From Frankiales bacterium (lineage in GTDB: Bacteria; Actinomycetota; Actinomycetes; Mycobacteriales; SCTD01), in NCBI GenBank assembly GCA_025465465.1, contig JAODND010000021.1, forward strand, positions 1 to 47,301: a stretch of DNA of 47,301 nt, read 5' to 3'. The position numbers and the translations under genes were made by a program. The notes beneath the pieces are model-generated. The model searched no databases. It was not told where the DNA came from and was given only the letters and a program-made list of their open reading frames with translations. Of the stretch, positions 24,612-31,948 are shown in pieces (position 1 is the stretch's first letter; every line of letters starts with the position of its first letter).

Positions 24612-24684
24612 CGAAAGGCAGACGGGCTGCTACCGATCCGGTGCCCCGAGCGCTGATTGCATCTGGCGTCCGCGGTCGGGTCGA

Positions 24685-24699
24685 CGCGGGGATCCCGCG
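24685..24699. promoter_or_regulatory. 15-bp palindrome before the two-domain GNAT gene
   Basis: CGCGGG-GAT-CCCGCG is a perfect inverted repeat 30 bp upstream of GTG 24730. It could be a terminator for upstream transcription or an operator. Only the symmetry is seen. Confidence 0.3.
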
Positions 24700-24729
24700 A
24701 CCGTGCCGACGACCTGGGAGGATAGTGCC

Positions 24730-25635
24730 GTGATCGTGCGCCCTCTGTTGGCCGACGACGATGTGGCCTGGCTCAACGAAGGAAACCCGCTCGGATGGCT
24801 CGCCACGTTTTGGTTAGACCTCGAGCGAGGCGGCGACCTGGAGGCTTCCTGGTTCGTGGTCGAGGTCGACGGAATCGCCCGCGGCTTCGGTGCCGCTTGC
24901 CCGATGGCAGTCGCCATGCTCGGATACGGCGCTGGGATCGTGTCGGTTCGCCCTGAGGCGCGACGACGCGGCGCAGGGAGCCTGCTCGTGACTGCAGTCG
25001 AGAACGCGTGCCGGGGGCGCGTGCCCGGGCTGCAGATCAGCTACGACGAGTCGGTCGAGGTCGTCGCTGCACCGGCTGCAGCGGCGTGGGGTTACGTCGA
25101 GTGCGCCAGGCACCGCGAGAGCGCCTTGGACTTGACCAGCCTCGATCTGGACAGGTTCGCCGAGTTCGCCCGTGTCGACGGGATCTACCTCGCGTCCCTT
25201 CCCGCCGAAGCTACGGACGAGGAATGGCGCGCTGCGCATGCGTTCTTGCTCAGCCGCGTGGTGGAGGCGCCCGACATGGAGGGGGGAGGTGGCGAGATGC
25301 CTTACGGCGCGTGGCGCGGCGCCGTGCAGGATCCTCATCGCGTCCTCATGGCACGGGAAGCGGACGAGATCGTGGGTGTCACGGCCGTGATGGGTCGCCA
25401 AGACGACCCGCGAGCGCTCAACACGCTGTTCACCGGCGTCGCCCCTCGGCTGCGTGGGCGCGGGATCGCCAGGGCACTGAAGGCACAGCACGCGCTGCAG
25501 TTGGCAGCTGCGGGCGCGACTCGCATCGTCACTCAGAACATGGTCGGCAACGAACCCATCCTGGCGGCCAACCGGCGTCTCGGGTTCACTGAGATCGGCG
25601 GCTACGTCGACGTGCGCAAGGCTCTCGGCAATTGA
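24730..25635 (+). CDS. Tandem GNAT-domain acetyltransferase
   Basis: The 301-aa product has two acetyltransferase-like halves. The first has VSVRPEARRRGAGSLLVTAV (acetyl-CoA motif), and the second has VAPRLRGRGIARALKAQHAL followed by NEPILAANRRLGF, the classic GNAT end. Usually one half of such tandem proteins is the active one; here the second matches the consensus better. GTG 24730 has GGGAGG (24716-24721) 8 bp upstream and gives VIVRPLLADDD, a typical GNAT start. Substrate unknown; an accessory resistance role is possible. Confidence 0.85.
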   Translation: MIVRPLLADDDVAWLNEGNPLGWLATFWLDLERGGDLEASWFVVEVDGIARGFGAACPMAVAMLGYGAGIVSVRPEARRRGAGSLLVTAVENACRGRVPGLQISYDESVEVVAAPAAAAWGYVECARHRESALDLTSLDLDRFAEFARVDGIYLASLPAEATDEEWRAAHAFLLSRVVEAPDMEGGGGEMPYGAWRGAVQDPHRVLMAREADEIVGVTAVMGRQDDPRALNTLFTGVAPRLRGRGIARALKAQHALQLAAAGATRIVTQNMVGNEPILAANRRLGFTEIGGYVDVRKALGN

Positions 25636-25702
25636 CACCGATGTAGGTCAGAACGACCCGCGTTCGCGGCGGGAGGTGCCGCTGAGCACGCTGAGATCGG
25701 GC

Positions 25703-26909
25703 TTGGATTCAAGGGGTCGGTGCAACACCCTCGTCCTACTGATCGAGGGGGTTGGATGCGCGGGCGGTTGAGCGTTGAAGAGCGGGCCGTGGTCTGGCAG
25801 ATGGTCCGTGAAGGCAGTGGCTGGTCGGCGATCGCGCGGGCGCTGGAGCGGCACCCGTCGGTCATCAACACCTATGCCCACGCCTGCGGCGGGATCGAGC
25901 CGCGGGTGCGAACCCGACGGTCGTCGCAGCTGTCATTGGCGGAACGGGAGGAGATCTCCCGCGGGGTCGCAATGGGCTGGTCGCTGCGTCAAATCGCCAC
26001 GCAACTCGGCCGAGCCCCATCAACGGTCAGCCGTGAGGTGGCTAGGAACGGCGGTCTACGACGGTATCGAGCTGTGGAGGCGGAAGCGGCTGCGTGGGTG
26101 CAGGCCACGCGGCCGAAAGCATCCAAGATCGCGCTGGTCCCCGAGTTGCGTGCGATCGTCGAGGAGAAGCTCGCCGAGGACTGGTCGCCGGAACAGATCG
26201 CTCGGTGGCTGCGGCGAACGTTCCCTGACCGTCCGGAGATGCAGGTGAGCCACGAGACGATCTACGTGTCGTTGTTCGTGCAGGCACGCGGTGCACTGCG
26301 CAAGGAACTCACCGCGCATCTGCGCTCCAAGCGGCCGATCCGTCGGGGAAAGACCTTCACCGACCGAAGGCTTGGGAAGGGTCAGATCATCGGCGCGGTC
26401 CACATCAGCCAACGGCCAGCTGAGGCTAAGGACCGGGCCGTCCCTGGGCACTGGGAAGGCGATCTGCTGCTCGGCTCGGGCAACACCCAGATTGCCACTC
26501 TGGTCGAGCGACAGACCCGTTTCGTGATGCTGGTCGCGCTCCCAAGCCGGACGACCGACGACGTCGTGCCGGCCCTGGCGGCGCACGTCCAGACTCTGCC
26601 CGATCAGCTCAAACGCAGCCTGACGTGGGACCGCGGGAAAGAGATGGCCAAGCACGCCCAGTTCACCATCGACACCGGCGTGCAGGTCTACTTCTGTGAC
26701 CCAAGGGCGCCCTGGCAGCGCGGCTCCAACGAGAACACGAACGGGCTGCTCCGTCAGTACTTCGCCAAGCGAACGAGCATGGCTGGCATCACCCAGGACG
26801 ACCTCAACGCCATTGCCGCCAAGCTGAACGGCCGGCCGCGGAAGACCCTCGACTGGATGACACCATCAGAGAAACTCAACGAGGTGTTGCGCTGACCACC
26901 TGAATCCAA
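25703..26909 (+). mobile_element. Complete IS30-family insertion sequence
   Basis: The 1207-bp element has imperfect terminal inverted repeats. The left end begins TTGGATTCAAGGGGTCGG at 25703, and the right end, read inward on the reverse strand, begins TTGGATTCAGGTGGTCAG at 26909. Similarity continues through GCAACACC. GGGC flanks both ends (25699-25702 and 26910-26913) as a candidate 4-bp target duplication. One intact transposase gene fills it. It is likely a recent, mobile copy. Confidence 0.85.
25756..26895 (+). CDS. IS30-family transposase
   Basis: The 379-aa DDE transposase has an N-terminal HTH region (RLSVEERAVVWQMVREG; LSLAEREEISRGVAMGWSL with APSTVSREVARNG). The catalytic core follows: Asp in GHWEGDLLLG, Asp in TWDRGKEMAKH and Glu in NENTNGLLRQYFAK, the typical IS30 DDE set. 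No frameshift or early stop interrupts it. ATG 25756 has GAGGGGG at 25745-25751. Confidence 0.97.
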   Translation: MRGRLSVEERAVVWQMVREGSGWSAIARALERHPSVINTYAHACGGIEPRVRTRRSSQLSLAEREEISRGVAMGWSLRQIATQLGRAPSTVSREVARNGGLRRYRAVEAEAAAWVQATRPKASKIALVPELRAIVEEKLAEDWSPEQIARWLRRTFPDRPEMQVSHETIYVSLFVQARGALRKELTAHLRSKRPIRRGKTFTDRRLGKGQIIGAVHISQRPAEAKDRAVPGHWEGDLLLGSGNTQIATLVERQTRFVMLVALPSRTTDDVVPALAAHVQTLPDQLKRSLTWDRGKEMAKHAQFTIDTGVQVYFCDPRAPWQRGSNENTNGLLRQYFAKRTSMAGITQDDLNAIAAKLNGRPRKTLDWMTPSEKLNEVLR

Positions 26910-26933
26910 GGGCGTTCTCCACGCCCTTTCATT

Positions 26934-26939
26934 AGGGTC
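26934..26939 (+). promoter_or_regulatory. -10-like box before the 87-aa membrane protein
   Basis: TAGGGT lies 5 bp before GTG 26945, close to the leaderless spacing seen at other genes here. It starts 25 bp beyond the right end of the IS element. Confidence 0.45.
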
Positions 26940-26944
26940 GGCCC

Positions 26945-27208
26945 GTGGAGCGCGATGGCCGACTGCGGCGGATTCTCAACGGGGTACTCGTTGGCGTGCT
27001 CGCGGGACTGGTCGTTGCGATCTTCACCTACGCCGTAGTCAAACCTGGACCCTGCTCGGAGCCTTCGGTCTGTCGGCCCGACGGCCATGGAGGCTGCCTG
27101 CCCAGCCCGTGTGACGGGCGCAGCCATCACCTCGTTGCGTTGCTCGTGATCGTCCTGGCTTGCGGCGTTGTCGGCTCGGTCTGGACCGCGATTCGACCCC
27201 GCAGGTAA
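26945..27208 (+). CDS. Small two-helix membrane protein, unknown
   Basis: The 87-aa product has hydrophobic segments at both ends (ILNGVLVGVLAGLVVAIFTYAVV and LVALLVIVLACGVVGSVW). The loop between them has four Cys (PGPCSEPSVC and GGCLPSPCDG) that could form disulfides outside the membrane. No family is recognised. It sits directly after the IS element. Confidence 0.6.
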   Translation: MERDGRLRRILNGVLVGVLAGLVVAIFTYAVVKPGPCSEPSVCRPDGHGGCLPSPCDGRSHHLVALLVIVLACGVVGSVWTAIRPRR

Positions 27209-27277
27209 ATGCCATCCGCAGCCAGGTCGCGGCGGGTCGACGTTCCCCGGCGCTGGCACGGCAGGGAGTATGGGGCG

Positions 27278-27751
27278 GTGGTCCAGCCTCCCGTTCGCCT
27301 CGAAGCGATCGATCAGCACAACTGGCGTGCTGCCGTTGCTGTCACGGTGTCGGTGGATCAGCTCCGGTTCGTCGCTGGACATCAACCAGTGGCCCTCGTC
27401 ATTCTGGCCAAGGCGTATGTCCGGCCGGGCGACCTCGACTGGGAACCGCTGGCGGTGATCTCCGACGCATCCGTACTCGGCGTCGTTGCCCTTGCTCATG
27501 CCGACGGCTACACGGAGTTGCTTCATCTAGCGATTGACACAACGAGGCAGGGCCAAGGCATCGGCTTGGCCGCAGTCAGTCTCGTTCTTGCCCACGTAGC
27601 AGCGTCCCGACCTGGCTGTCAGGAAGTGCGACTGACGGTGCACCCTGACAACACGCGTGCCCAGCGTCTGTATCGGAGCGTGGGGTTCTCACCGAACGGG
27701 GCGATGCGCGAGAACGAGCCCATCTGGACGCTCACTCTGCAGCGACGCTAG
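27278..27751 (+). CDS. GNAT-family acetyltransferase
   Basis: The 157-aa product has VRLEAIDQHNWRAAVAVTV at the N-terminus, VALVILAKAYVRPG, the motif-A region IDTTRQGQGIGLAAVSLVL, and VHPDNTRAQRLYRSVGFSPNG at the end. This resembles spermidine/amino-acid acetyltransferase-type GNATs; the substrate is unknown. GTG 27278 follows GGGAG (27265-27269). A start at 27209 is open but adds an unlikely Arg-rich leader. Confidence 0.85.
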   Translation: MVQPPVRLEAIDQHNWRAAVAVTVSVDQLRFVAGHQPVALVILAKAYVRPGDLDWEPLAVISDASVLGVVALAHADGYTELLHLAIDTTRQGQGIGLAAVSLVLAHVAASRPGCQEVRLTVHPDNTRAQRLYRSVGFSPNGAMRENEPIWTLTLQRR

Positions 27752-27768
27752 GTGCTGCTCGTCGATGC

Positions 27769-27789
27769 CTCAGCGGCGCCGCCGCTGAG
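27769..27789. terminator. Perfect 10+10 bp palindrome after the GNAT gene
   Basis: CTCAGCGGCG (27769-27778) and CGCCGCTGAG (27780-27789) flank a single C, giving a 9-bp GC stem with a 3-nt loop. It starts 18 bp after the GNAT stop and could act in both directions between that gene and the convergent ParA operon. No T-run. The rest of 27752-27954 shows no gene I would support. Confidence 0.6.
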
Positions 27790-27954
27790 ATCAAGAAGCG
27801 GCGTTCTCGGCGGGCAGCGAGTCGCCATGATCGACGGAGGCGTTGGGCAGTGCCGAGGCCTTCGAGAGTGCCTCAACTCTCCGTGGATCAACAGCTGGGA
27901 AGCCACTGGGACTGGGCCGTACGCCATCGCGGCGCAGGGCGCACGACGAGTGGG

Positions 27955-28218
27955 CTACTCCTTGACGGAGAGCTCCACCTTCAAGGGCCCGAGCGAGACG
28001 GTCTTGCCGAGACCACCGCGCACCGTCGTCACCTTGGGTCGCGACCAGCGCAGCGGCGTCCACTGCAGGGACAGCGCAGGGGTCGCGTCAGTGAGCTCGG
28101 CGGGTACGGGAAGGGACTCGGCCACGTCGGGCTCGGCAGTGACCTCGGCGGGGCCTGCGAGGTCGGTGAGCAGGTCGGCCTGCAGGTCCGCGCGGAGGTC
28201 CTTCTTGGCGGCGGTCAT
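27955..28218 (-). CDS. Small protein coupled to ParA, unknown
   Basis: The 87-aa soluble product opens with a charged stretch (TAAKKDLRADLQADLLTDLAG), has a Pro/Glu-rich middle and ends in a short domain (LSLQWTPLRWSRPKV to KTVSLGPLKVELSVKE). ATG at 28218 overlaps the parA stop by 4 bp. No ParB-like HTH or centromere-binding motif is seen. The linkage suggests it is the adaptor or cargo partner of the ParA ATPase; this is inference. Confidence 0.72.
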   Translation of the reverse strand: MTAAKKDLRADLQADLLTDLAGPAEVTAEPDVAESLPVPAELTDATPALSLQWTPLRWSRPKVTTVRGGLGKTVSLGPLKVELSVKE

Positions 28219-28979
28219 CGGGTCTCCTGGTAGGCGGTGAGCACGTCGGCGGCGAGCGCTGTGTAGGCCTCGGCGACGGCAGAGGTGGGGTTGGTCAGCA
28301 CCACGGGCCGCTTCGCGAGCGTTGCCGAGGGCACCCGCCGCGAGACGGGGATGCGGGTGGCCAGCAGCGGCAGGTCGGTGCCCTCGAGCGCGCCGAGGAC
28401 CTCCCGGGCCGCCTTGCCCTCCTTGTCCCAGAGCGAGCAGGCGACACCGATCAGCCGGGCGTTGGTGTTCTCGAAGCGCTTGTGCTGCTCGAGGAACGCG
28501 GTGACCCGGGCTGCCCCCAGGGCCGAGCCAGGGTCGCTCGTGAAGACCGTGAGCACGGCGTCGGCGGCGCAGACGGCCGACAGCGTCAGGTTGCCCAGGT
28601 CACCGTGGGTGTCGAGCACGACATGGTCGTAGTCGTCGAGGAGCGGCCGCAGCACCCGCCGGATGCCGGTGACGATGCCGCCCTGCGAGGCCAGCGTGAC
28701 GCCCACCTGCTCGAGGCTGGGGTGCGCGGGGAGCAGGTCCAGGCCGGGCGCGACCTCGGTGCGCACGACCGACCGGGGGTCGGCCTCCGGGTCCTCCAGG
28801 AGGCCGGCGAGCGAGTCGTCCTTCGACTTCGAGACGACGCCGAAGGCGCGACCCAGCGAGTCCTGTGGGTCCGCATCGACGGCGAGAACCCGACCTGACC
28901 GAGCCAGCACCGCGGCCAGGTTGGCCGCGGTGGACGTCTTGCCGACGCCCCCTTTGGACGAGCAGACGGCCAGTCTCAC
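28215..28979 (-). CDS. ParA/MinD-family ATPase (orphan)
   Basis: The 254-aa ATPase has a deviant Walker A (SSKGGVGKTSTAANLA), DADPQDSLGRAFG, a Walker B region (YDHVVLDTHGDLGNL) and TSDPGSALGAAR. The HGDLG after the Walker B Asp replaces the commoner PPSLG. No ParB gene is adjacent, so it is unlikely to be the chromosomal ParA. Such orphans position proteins or complexes inside cells. It lies between the 87-aa gene and the GlsB-like gene with 4-bp overlaps on both sides. Confidence 0.9.
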   Translation of the reverse strand: MRLAVCSSKGGVGKTSTAANLAAVLARSGRVLAVDADPQDSLGRAFGVVSKSKDDSLAGLLEDPEADPRSVVRTEVAPGLDLLPAHPSLEQVGVTLASQGGIVTGIRRVLRPLLDDYDHVVLDTHGDLGNLTLSAVCAADAVLTVFTSDPGSALGAARVTAFLEQHKRFENTNARLIGVACSLWDKEGKAAREVLGALEGTDLPLLATRIPVSRRVPSATLAKRPVVLTNPTSAVAEAYTALAADVLTAYQETR

Positions 28980-29287
28980 GTGCGGGCTCCCTGGGAGCTT
29001 CGGAACACCATCACGAGGACGGCGGCCGCCAGCACCTCGAGGAGCAGCTTGCCGAGATCACCGGTGTTGAGCTGCTCGGCGATGATCCGGCCGATCAGGC
29101 CACCGGCAACCCCGAGCAGTGCGGTCATCGTCAGGCTGATCCGGCCGTGGCCCGGCGCGATCGCCCGGGCGATCAACCCCAGCAGCAGGCCGACGAGGAG
29201 GGCCCAGACCGCCGACATGAGCGTCGCGCCGATGACGGGCAGGACCACGAAGAGCACGACACAGAGGACAAGCACGGCAAACAGCAC
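28976..29287 (-). CDS. GlsB/YeaQ/YmgE-type stress membrane protein
   Basis: The product (103 aa from GTG 29287) has an extra N-terminal helix ([19 protein letters not shown]). The transglycosylase-associated/GlsB core follows: [37 protein letters not shown], and a third helix. The in-frame GTG at 29293 adds two residues. I prefer 29287 because TACCCT (29294-29299, reverse) lies exactly 6 bp from it. It is first in a three-gene operon with the ParA gene and the 87-aa gene. Its function is unknown beyond a stress association in the family. Confidence 0.82.
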   Translation of the reverse strand: MLFAVLVLCVVLFVVLPVIGATLMSAVWALLVGLLLGLIARAIAPGHGRISLTMTALLGVAGGLIGRIIAEQLNTGDLGKLLLEVLAAAVLVMVFRSSQGART

Positions 29288-29293
29288 GCTCAC

Positions 29294-29323
29294 AGGGTAG
29301 AGCGTCGGTGTTACGGCTAGCGT
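29294..29323. promoter_or_regulatory. Divergent promoters, GlsB-ParA operon / hisF
   Basis: The reverse TACCCT (29294-29299) lies 6 bp from GTG 29287. The forward TAGCGT (29318-29323) lies 8 bp from hisF GTG 29332. Both point to leaderless or near-leaderless transcripts. hisF has no Shine-Dalgarno. Confidence 0.55.
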
Positions 29324-29331
29324 GCCGTCAC

Positions 29332-30096
29332 GTGACTCTCGCCGTCCGTGTCATCCCGTGCCTCGACGTGGACGCCGGCCGAGTGGTCAAGGGAGTCAAC
29401 TTCACGGACCTCGTGGACGCGGGCGATCCCGTCGAGATGGCCCGGGTCTATGACGCTGAGGGCGCCGACGAGCTGGTCTTCCTCGACATCACGGCCTCGT
29501 CCGGCTCCCGCGAGACGACCTATGACGTGGTCCGGCGCACCGCGGAGCAGGTCTTCATCCCGCTGACCGTCGGCGGAGGGGTCCGGAGCACCGACGACGT
29601 CGACAAGCTGCTCCGCGCCGGCGCCGACAAGGTGGGCGTCAACACGGCGGGCATCGCGCGGCCCGAGCTGCTCAGCGAGATCAGCACCCGGTTCGGCTCG
29701 CAGGTGCTCGTGCTGAGCGTCGACGCCCGTCGTACTCCGTCCGGGTCGTTCGAGGTGACCACGCACGGCGGCCGGCAGGGCACGGGCATCGACGCGCTGG
29801 AGTGGGCGCAACGCGGCGAGGCGCTCGGGGTCGGCGAGATCCTGCTCAACTCGATGGACGCGGACGGCACCCGGCAGGGCTACGACGTCGAGATGCTGCG
29901 TGCGGTCCGCGCGCGGGTGTCCGTGCCCGTCATCGCCAGCGGCGGCGCGGGCTCGGTGGAGGACTTCGCGCCGGCTGTCGAGGCGGGCGCCGATGCCGTG
30001 CTCGCCGCGAGCGTGTTCCACTTCGGCAGCATGCGCATCGGCGACGCCAAGGCAGCCCTGCGCAAGGCGGGCCTCACCGTGCGGGAATCCAGTTGA
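29332..30096 (+). CDS. hisF: Imidazole glycerol phosphate synthase, cyclase subunit (HisF)
   Basis: This 254-aa (beta/alpha)8 enzyme joins PRFAR with ammonia from HisH to give imidazole glycerol phosphate and AICAR. The first catalytic Asp is in [18 protein letters not shown] and the second in [24 protein letters not shown] and [13 protein letters not shown] bind phosphates. GTG 29332 is preferred over an upstream frame extension because it gives the usual N-terminus. It is separated from hisH and priA by about 9 kb including the accessory patch. Confidence 0.97.
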   Translation: MTLAVRVIPCLDVDAGRVVKGVNFTDLVDAGDPVEMARVYDAEGADELVFLDITASSGSRETTYDVVRRTAEQVFIPLTVGGGVRSTDDVDKLLRAGADKVGVNTAGIARPELLSEISTRFGSQVLVLSVDARRTPSGSFEVTTHGGRQGTGIDALEWAQRGEALGVGEILLNSMDADGTRQGYDVEMLRAVRARVSVPVIASGGAGSVEDFAPAVEAGADAVLAASVFHFGSMRIGDAKAALRKAGLTVRESS

Positions 30097-30123
30097 CCTC
30101 AACCGGGGTTGAACTGGTTCTGT
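30093..30123 (+). promoter_or_regulatory. MerR-type promoter for the ABC exporter pair
   Basis: TTGACC (30093-30098, overlapping the hisF stop) serves as -35 and TTCTGT (30118-30123) as a weak -10, with a 19-bp spacer. The spacer holds the palindrome TCAACC-GG-GGTTGA (30099-30112). An over-long spacer with an internal palindrome is the signature of promoters activated by MerR-family proteins. No MerR gene is in the window. Function is inferred from layout. Confidence 0.55.
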
Positions 30124-30133
30124 GAACAGCGAC

Positions 30134-31948
30134 ATGGATGCCCCGCACCGCACCCCCAGGCAGGTGATCTGGCGCGGTCTGTGGATCCTGCGCCTTGCCG
30201 TGCACGAGGAGCCGCGGATCTTCGCGGTCTCGGCGGTGGGTAGCGCACTGTTCGGCGGCATGACCATTGCCCAGGCCTATGCGTTCGGGCACATCACCAG
30301 CACCGTCATCCAGCCCTCGATCCAGCGCGGCGACACGACCACTGCCAGCCTCGCCGGCGCGGTCCTGCTGGTGATGGGGGTCGCCACCCTCAAGGTCTTC
30401 GGCATCCTGGGCCGCCGGCTCGGTGCCGGGATCATGCAGTACCGGCTGCAGGCCACCTATCGCAAGCGCGTCACCCGGCGCTACCTCGAGCTCCCGCTCG
30501 AGTGGCACCAGCAGCACCCCACCGGCGAGCTGCTCTCGAACGCCAACAGCGACGTCGAGGCCACCTGGTATCCGATCGCGCCGTTCCCCTTCGCCGTCGG
30601 CGTCGTGTTCATGCTCATCGGGACGCTCGCGCTGCTGTTCTTCACCGACCCGGTGCTCGCCGTGGTCGGCTCGATCATCTTCCCTGCGATCGCGATCCTG
30701 ACGGTCGTCTACAGCAGCCGGATGTCGCCGCTGATGACGCGCGCCCAGCAGCTGCGGGGTGAGGTCAGCACGATCGCCCACGAGTCGTTCGACGGAGCGC
30801 TCGTGGTGAAGACCCTCGGCCGCGAGAGCTTCGAGACAGACCGCTTCACCGCCAAGAGCCGCGAGCTCCGCGACACCCTCGTGCAGGTCGGCCGGGTCCG
30901 GGGCCTGTTCGACCCACTGATGGAGGCGCTGCCCGTCATCGGCGTGCTGCTCGTCCTCGTGGTCGGCACGTCGCGGGTCGGCAGTGGCCACCTTTCCTCA
31001 GGTGACCTGGTGCGGGTCGCCTACCTGTTCACGCTGCTCGCGTTCCCGGTCCGGGCGATCGGCTGGGTCCTCAACGAGCTGCCGCGCTCCGTGGTCGGCT
31101 ACGACCGGGTGCTGCGGGTCCTCGAGGCCGAGGGACAGCAGCACTTCGGTACGGCAGAGCCGGCCGTCGACGGCCCGGTGACCCTCGACGTGCGGGACCT
31201 CTCGTTCGCCTACGGCGACGACCAGGTGCTGCACCAGGTCTGCTTCGACGTCGCGCCCGGCAGGACGGTGGCCGTGGTCGGCCCGACCGGCTCGGGCAAG
31301 TCGACGCTCGCGACGCTGCTGGTCCGTCTGGTCGACCCGCTGTCGGGCGTCGTCGAGTACGACGGCACCGATGTCGCCGCCTTCGCCCCAGGCCGGCTCG
31401 CGACCATCGCGGCGCTGGCGCCGCAGACCACGTTCCTGTTCGACGACACCGTCCGCGGCAACGTCACCCTCGGTGCCGAGATCAGCGACGAGCAGGTCTG
31501 GGCAGCGCTGCGGGTGGCGCAGGCGGACGGCTTCGTCGCCGCCCTCGGCAAGGGCCTCGACACGGTCGTGGGGGAGCGCGGCACCACGCTGTCCGGCGGC
31601 CAGCGCCAGCGGCTCGCCCTGGCCCGGGCCGTGGCCCGCAACCCGAGGCTGCTCGTCCTCGACGACGCGACGTCCTCCGTCGACCCCTCGGTGGAGCAGC
31701 GGATCCTCGCCGGCCTGCGCGGCTCTGCGAGCGCCAGCACGGTCGTGGTCGTGGCCTACCGCCGCGCGACCATCGCGCTCGCAGACGAGGTGGTGTTCGT
31801 CGACGACGGGCGGCTCGTGGACCGCGGCACCCACGACGAGCTCCGGGAGCGGTGCGCCGGCTACCGCGACCTGGTCACCGCCTACGAGCGGGCCGAGGCG
31901 GAGCGCGAGGCCGAGCACGCCGGCGACGAGACGGAGTCGGTCCGATGA
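30134..31948 (+). CDS. ABC exporter half-transporter, degenerate-site subunit
   Basis: The 604-aa product has a six-helix membrane domain (about residues 20-310), then an ATPase domain: Walker A GPTGSGKST (about 381), intact signature LSGGQRQRLALA (about 485). Walker B is LLVLDDATSSVD, where the catalytic Glu is Asp. In the switch region VVVAYRRAT the usual His is Tyr. Its own ATP site should hydrolyse poorly. ATG 30134 is chosen because the presumed -10 covers the in-frame GTG at 30122. It overlaps the second subunit by ATGA. A multidrug or lipid substrate is possible. Confidence 0.92.
   Translation: MDAPHRTPRQVIWRGLWILRLAVHEEPRIFAVSAVGSALFGGMTIAQAYAFGHITSTVIQPSIQRGDTTTASLAGAVLLVMGVATLKVFGILGRRLGAGIMQYRLQATYRKRVTRRYLELPLEWHQQHPTGELLSNANSDVEATWYPIAPFPFAVGVVFMLIGTLALLFFTDPVLAVVGSIIFPAIAILTVVYSSRMSPLMTRAQQLRGEVSTIAHESFDGALVVKTLGRESFETDRFTAKSRELRDTLVQVGRVRGLFDPLMEALPVIGVLLVLVVGTSRVGSGHLSSGDLVRVAYLFTLLAFPVRAIGWVLNELPRSVVGYDRVLRVLEAEGQQHFGTAEPAVDGPVTLDVRDLSFAYGDDQVLHQVCFDVAPGRTVAVVGPTGSGKSTLATLLVRLVDPLSGVVEYDGTDVAAFAPGRLATIAALAPQTTFLFDDTVRGNVTLGAEISDEQVWAALRVAQADGFVAALGKGLDTVVGERGTTLSGGQRQRLALARAVARNPRLLVLDDATSSVDPSVEQRILAGLRGSASASTVVVVAYRRATIALADEVVFVDDGRLVDRGTHDELRERCAGYRDLVTAYERAEAEREAEHAGDETESVR

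Noticed and set aside
27752..28240. 162-codon forward frame opposite the 87-aa gene
   Set aside because: Ser/Arg-rich with no homology pattern; the reverse frame is coupled to parA by a 4-bp overlap and is preferred.
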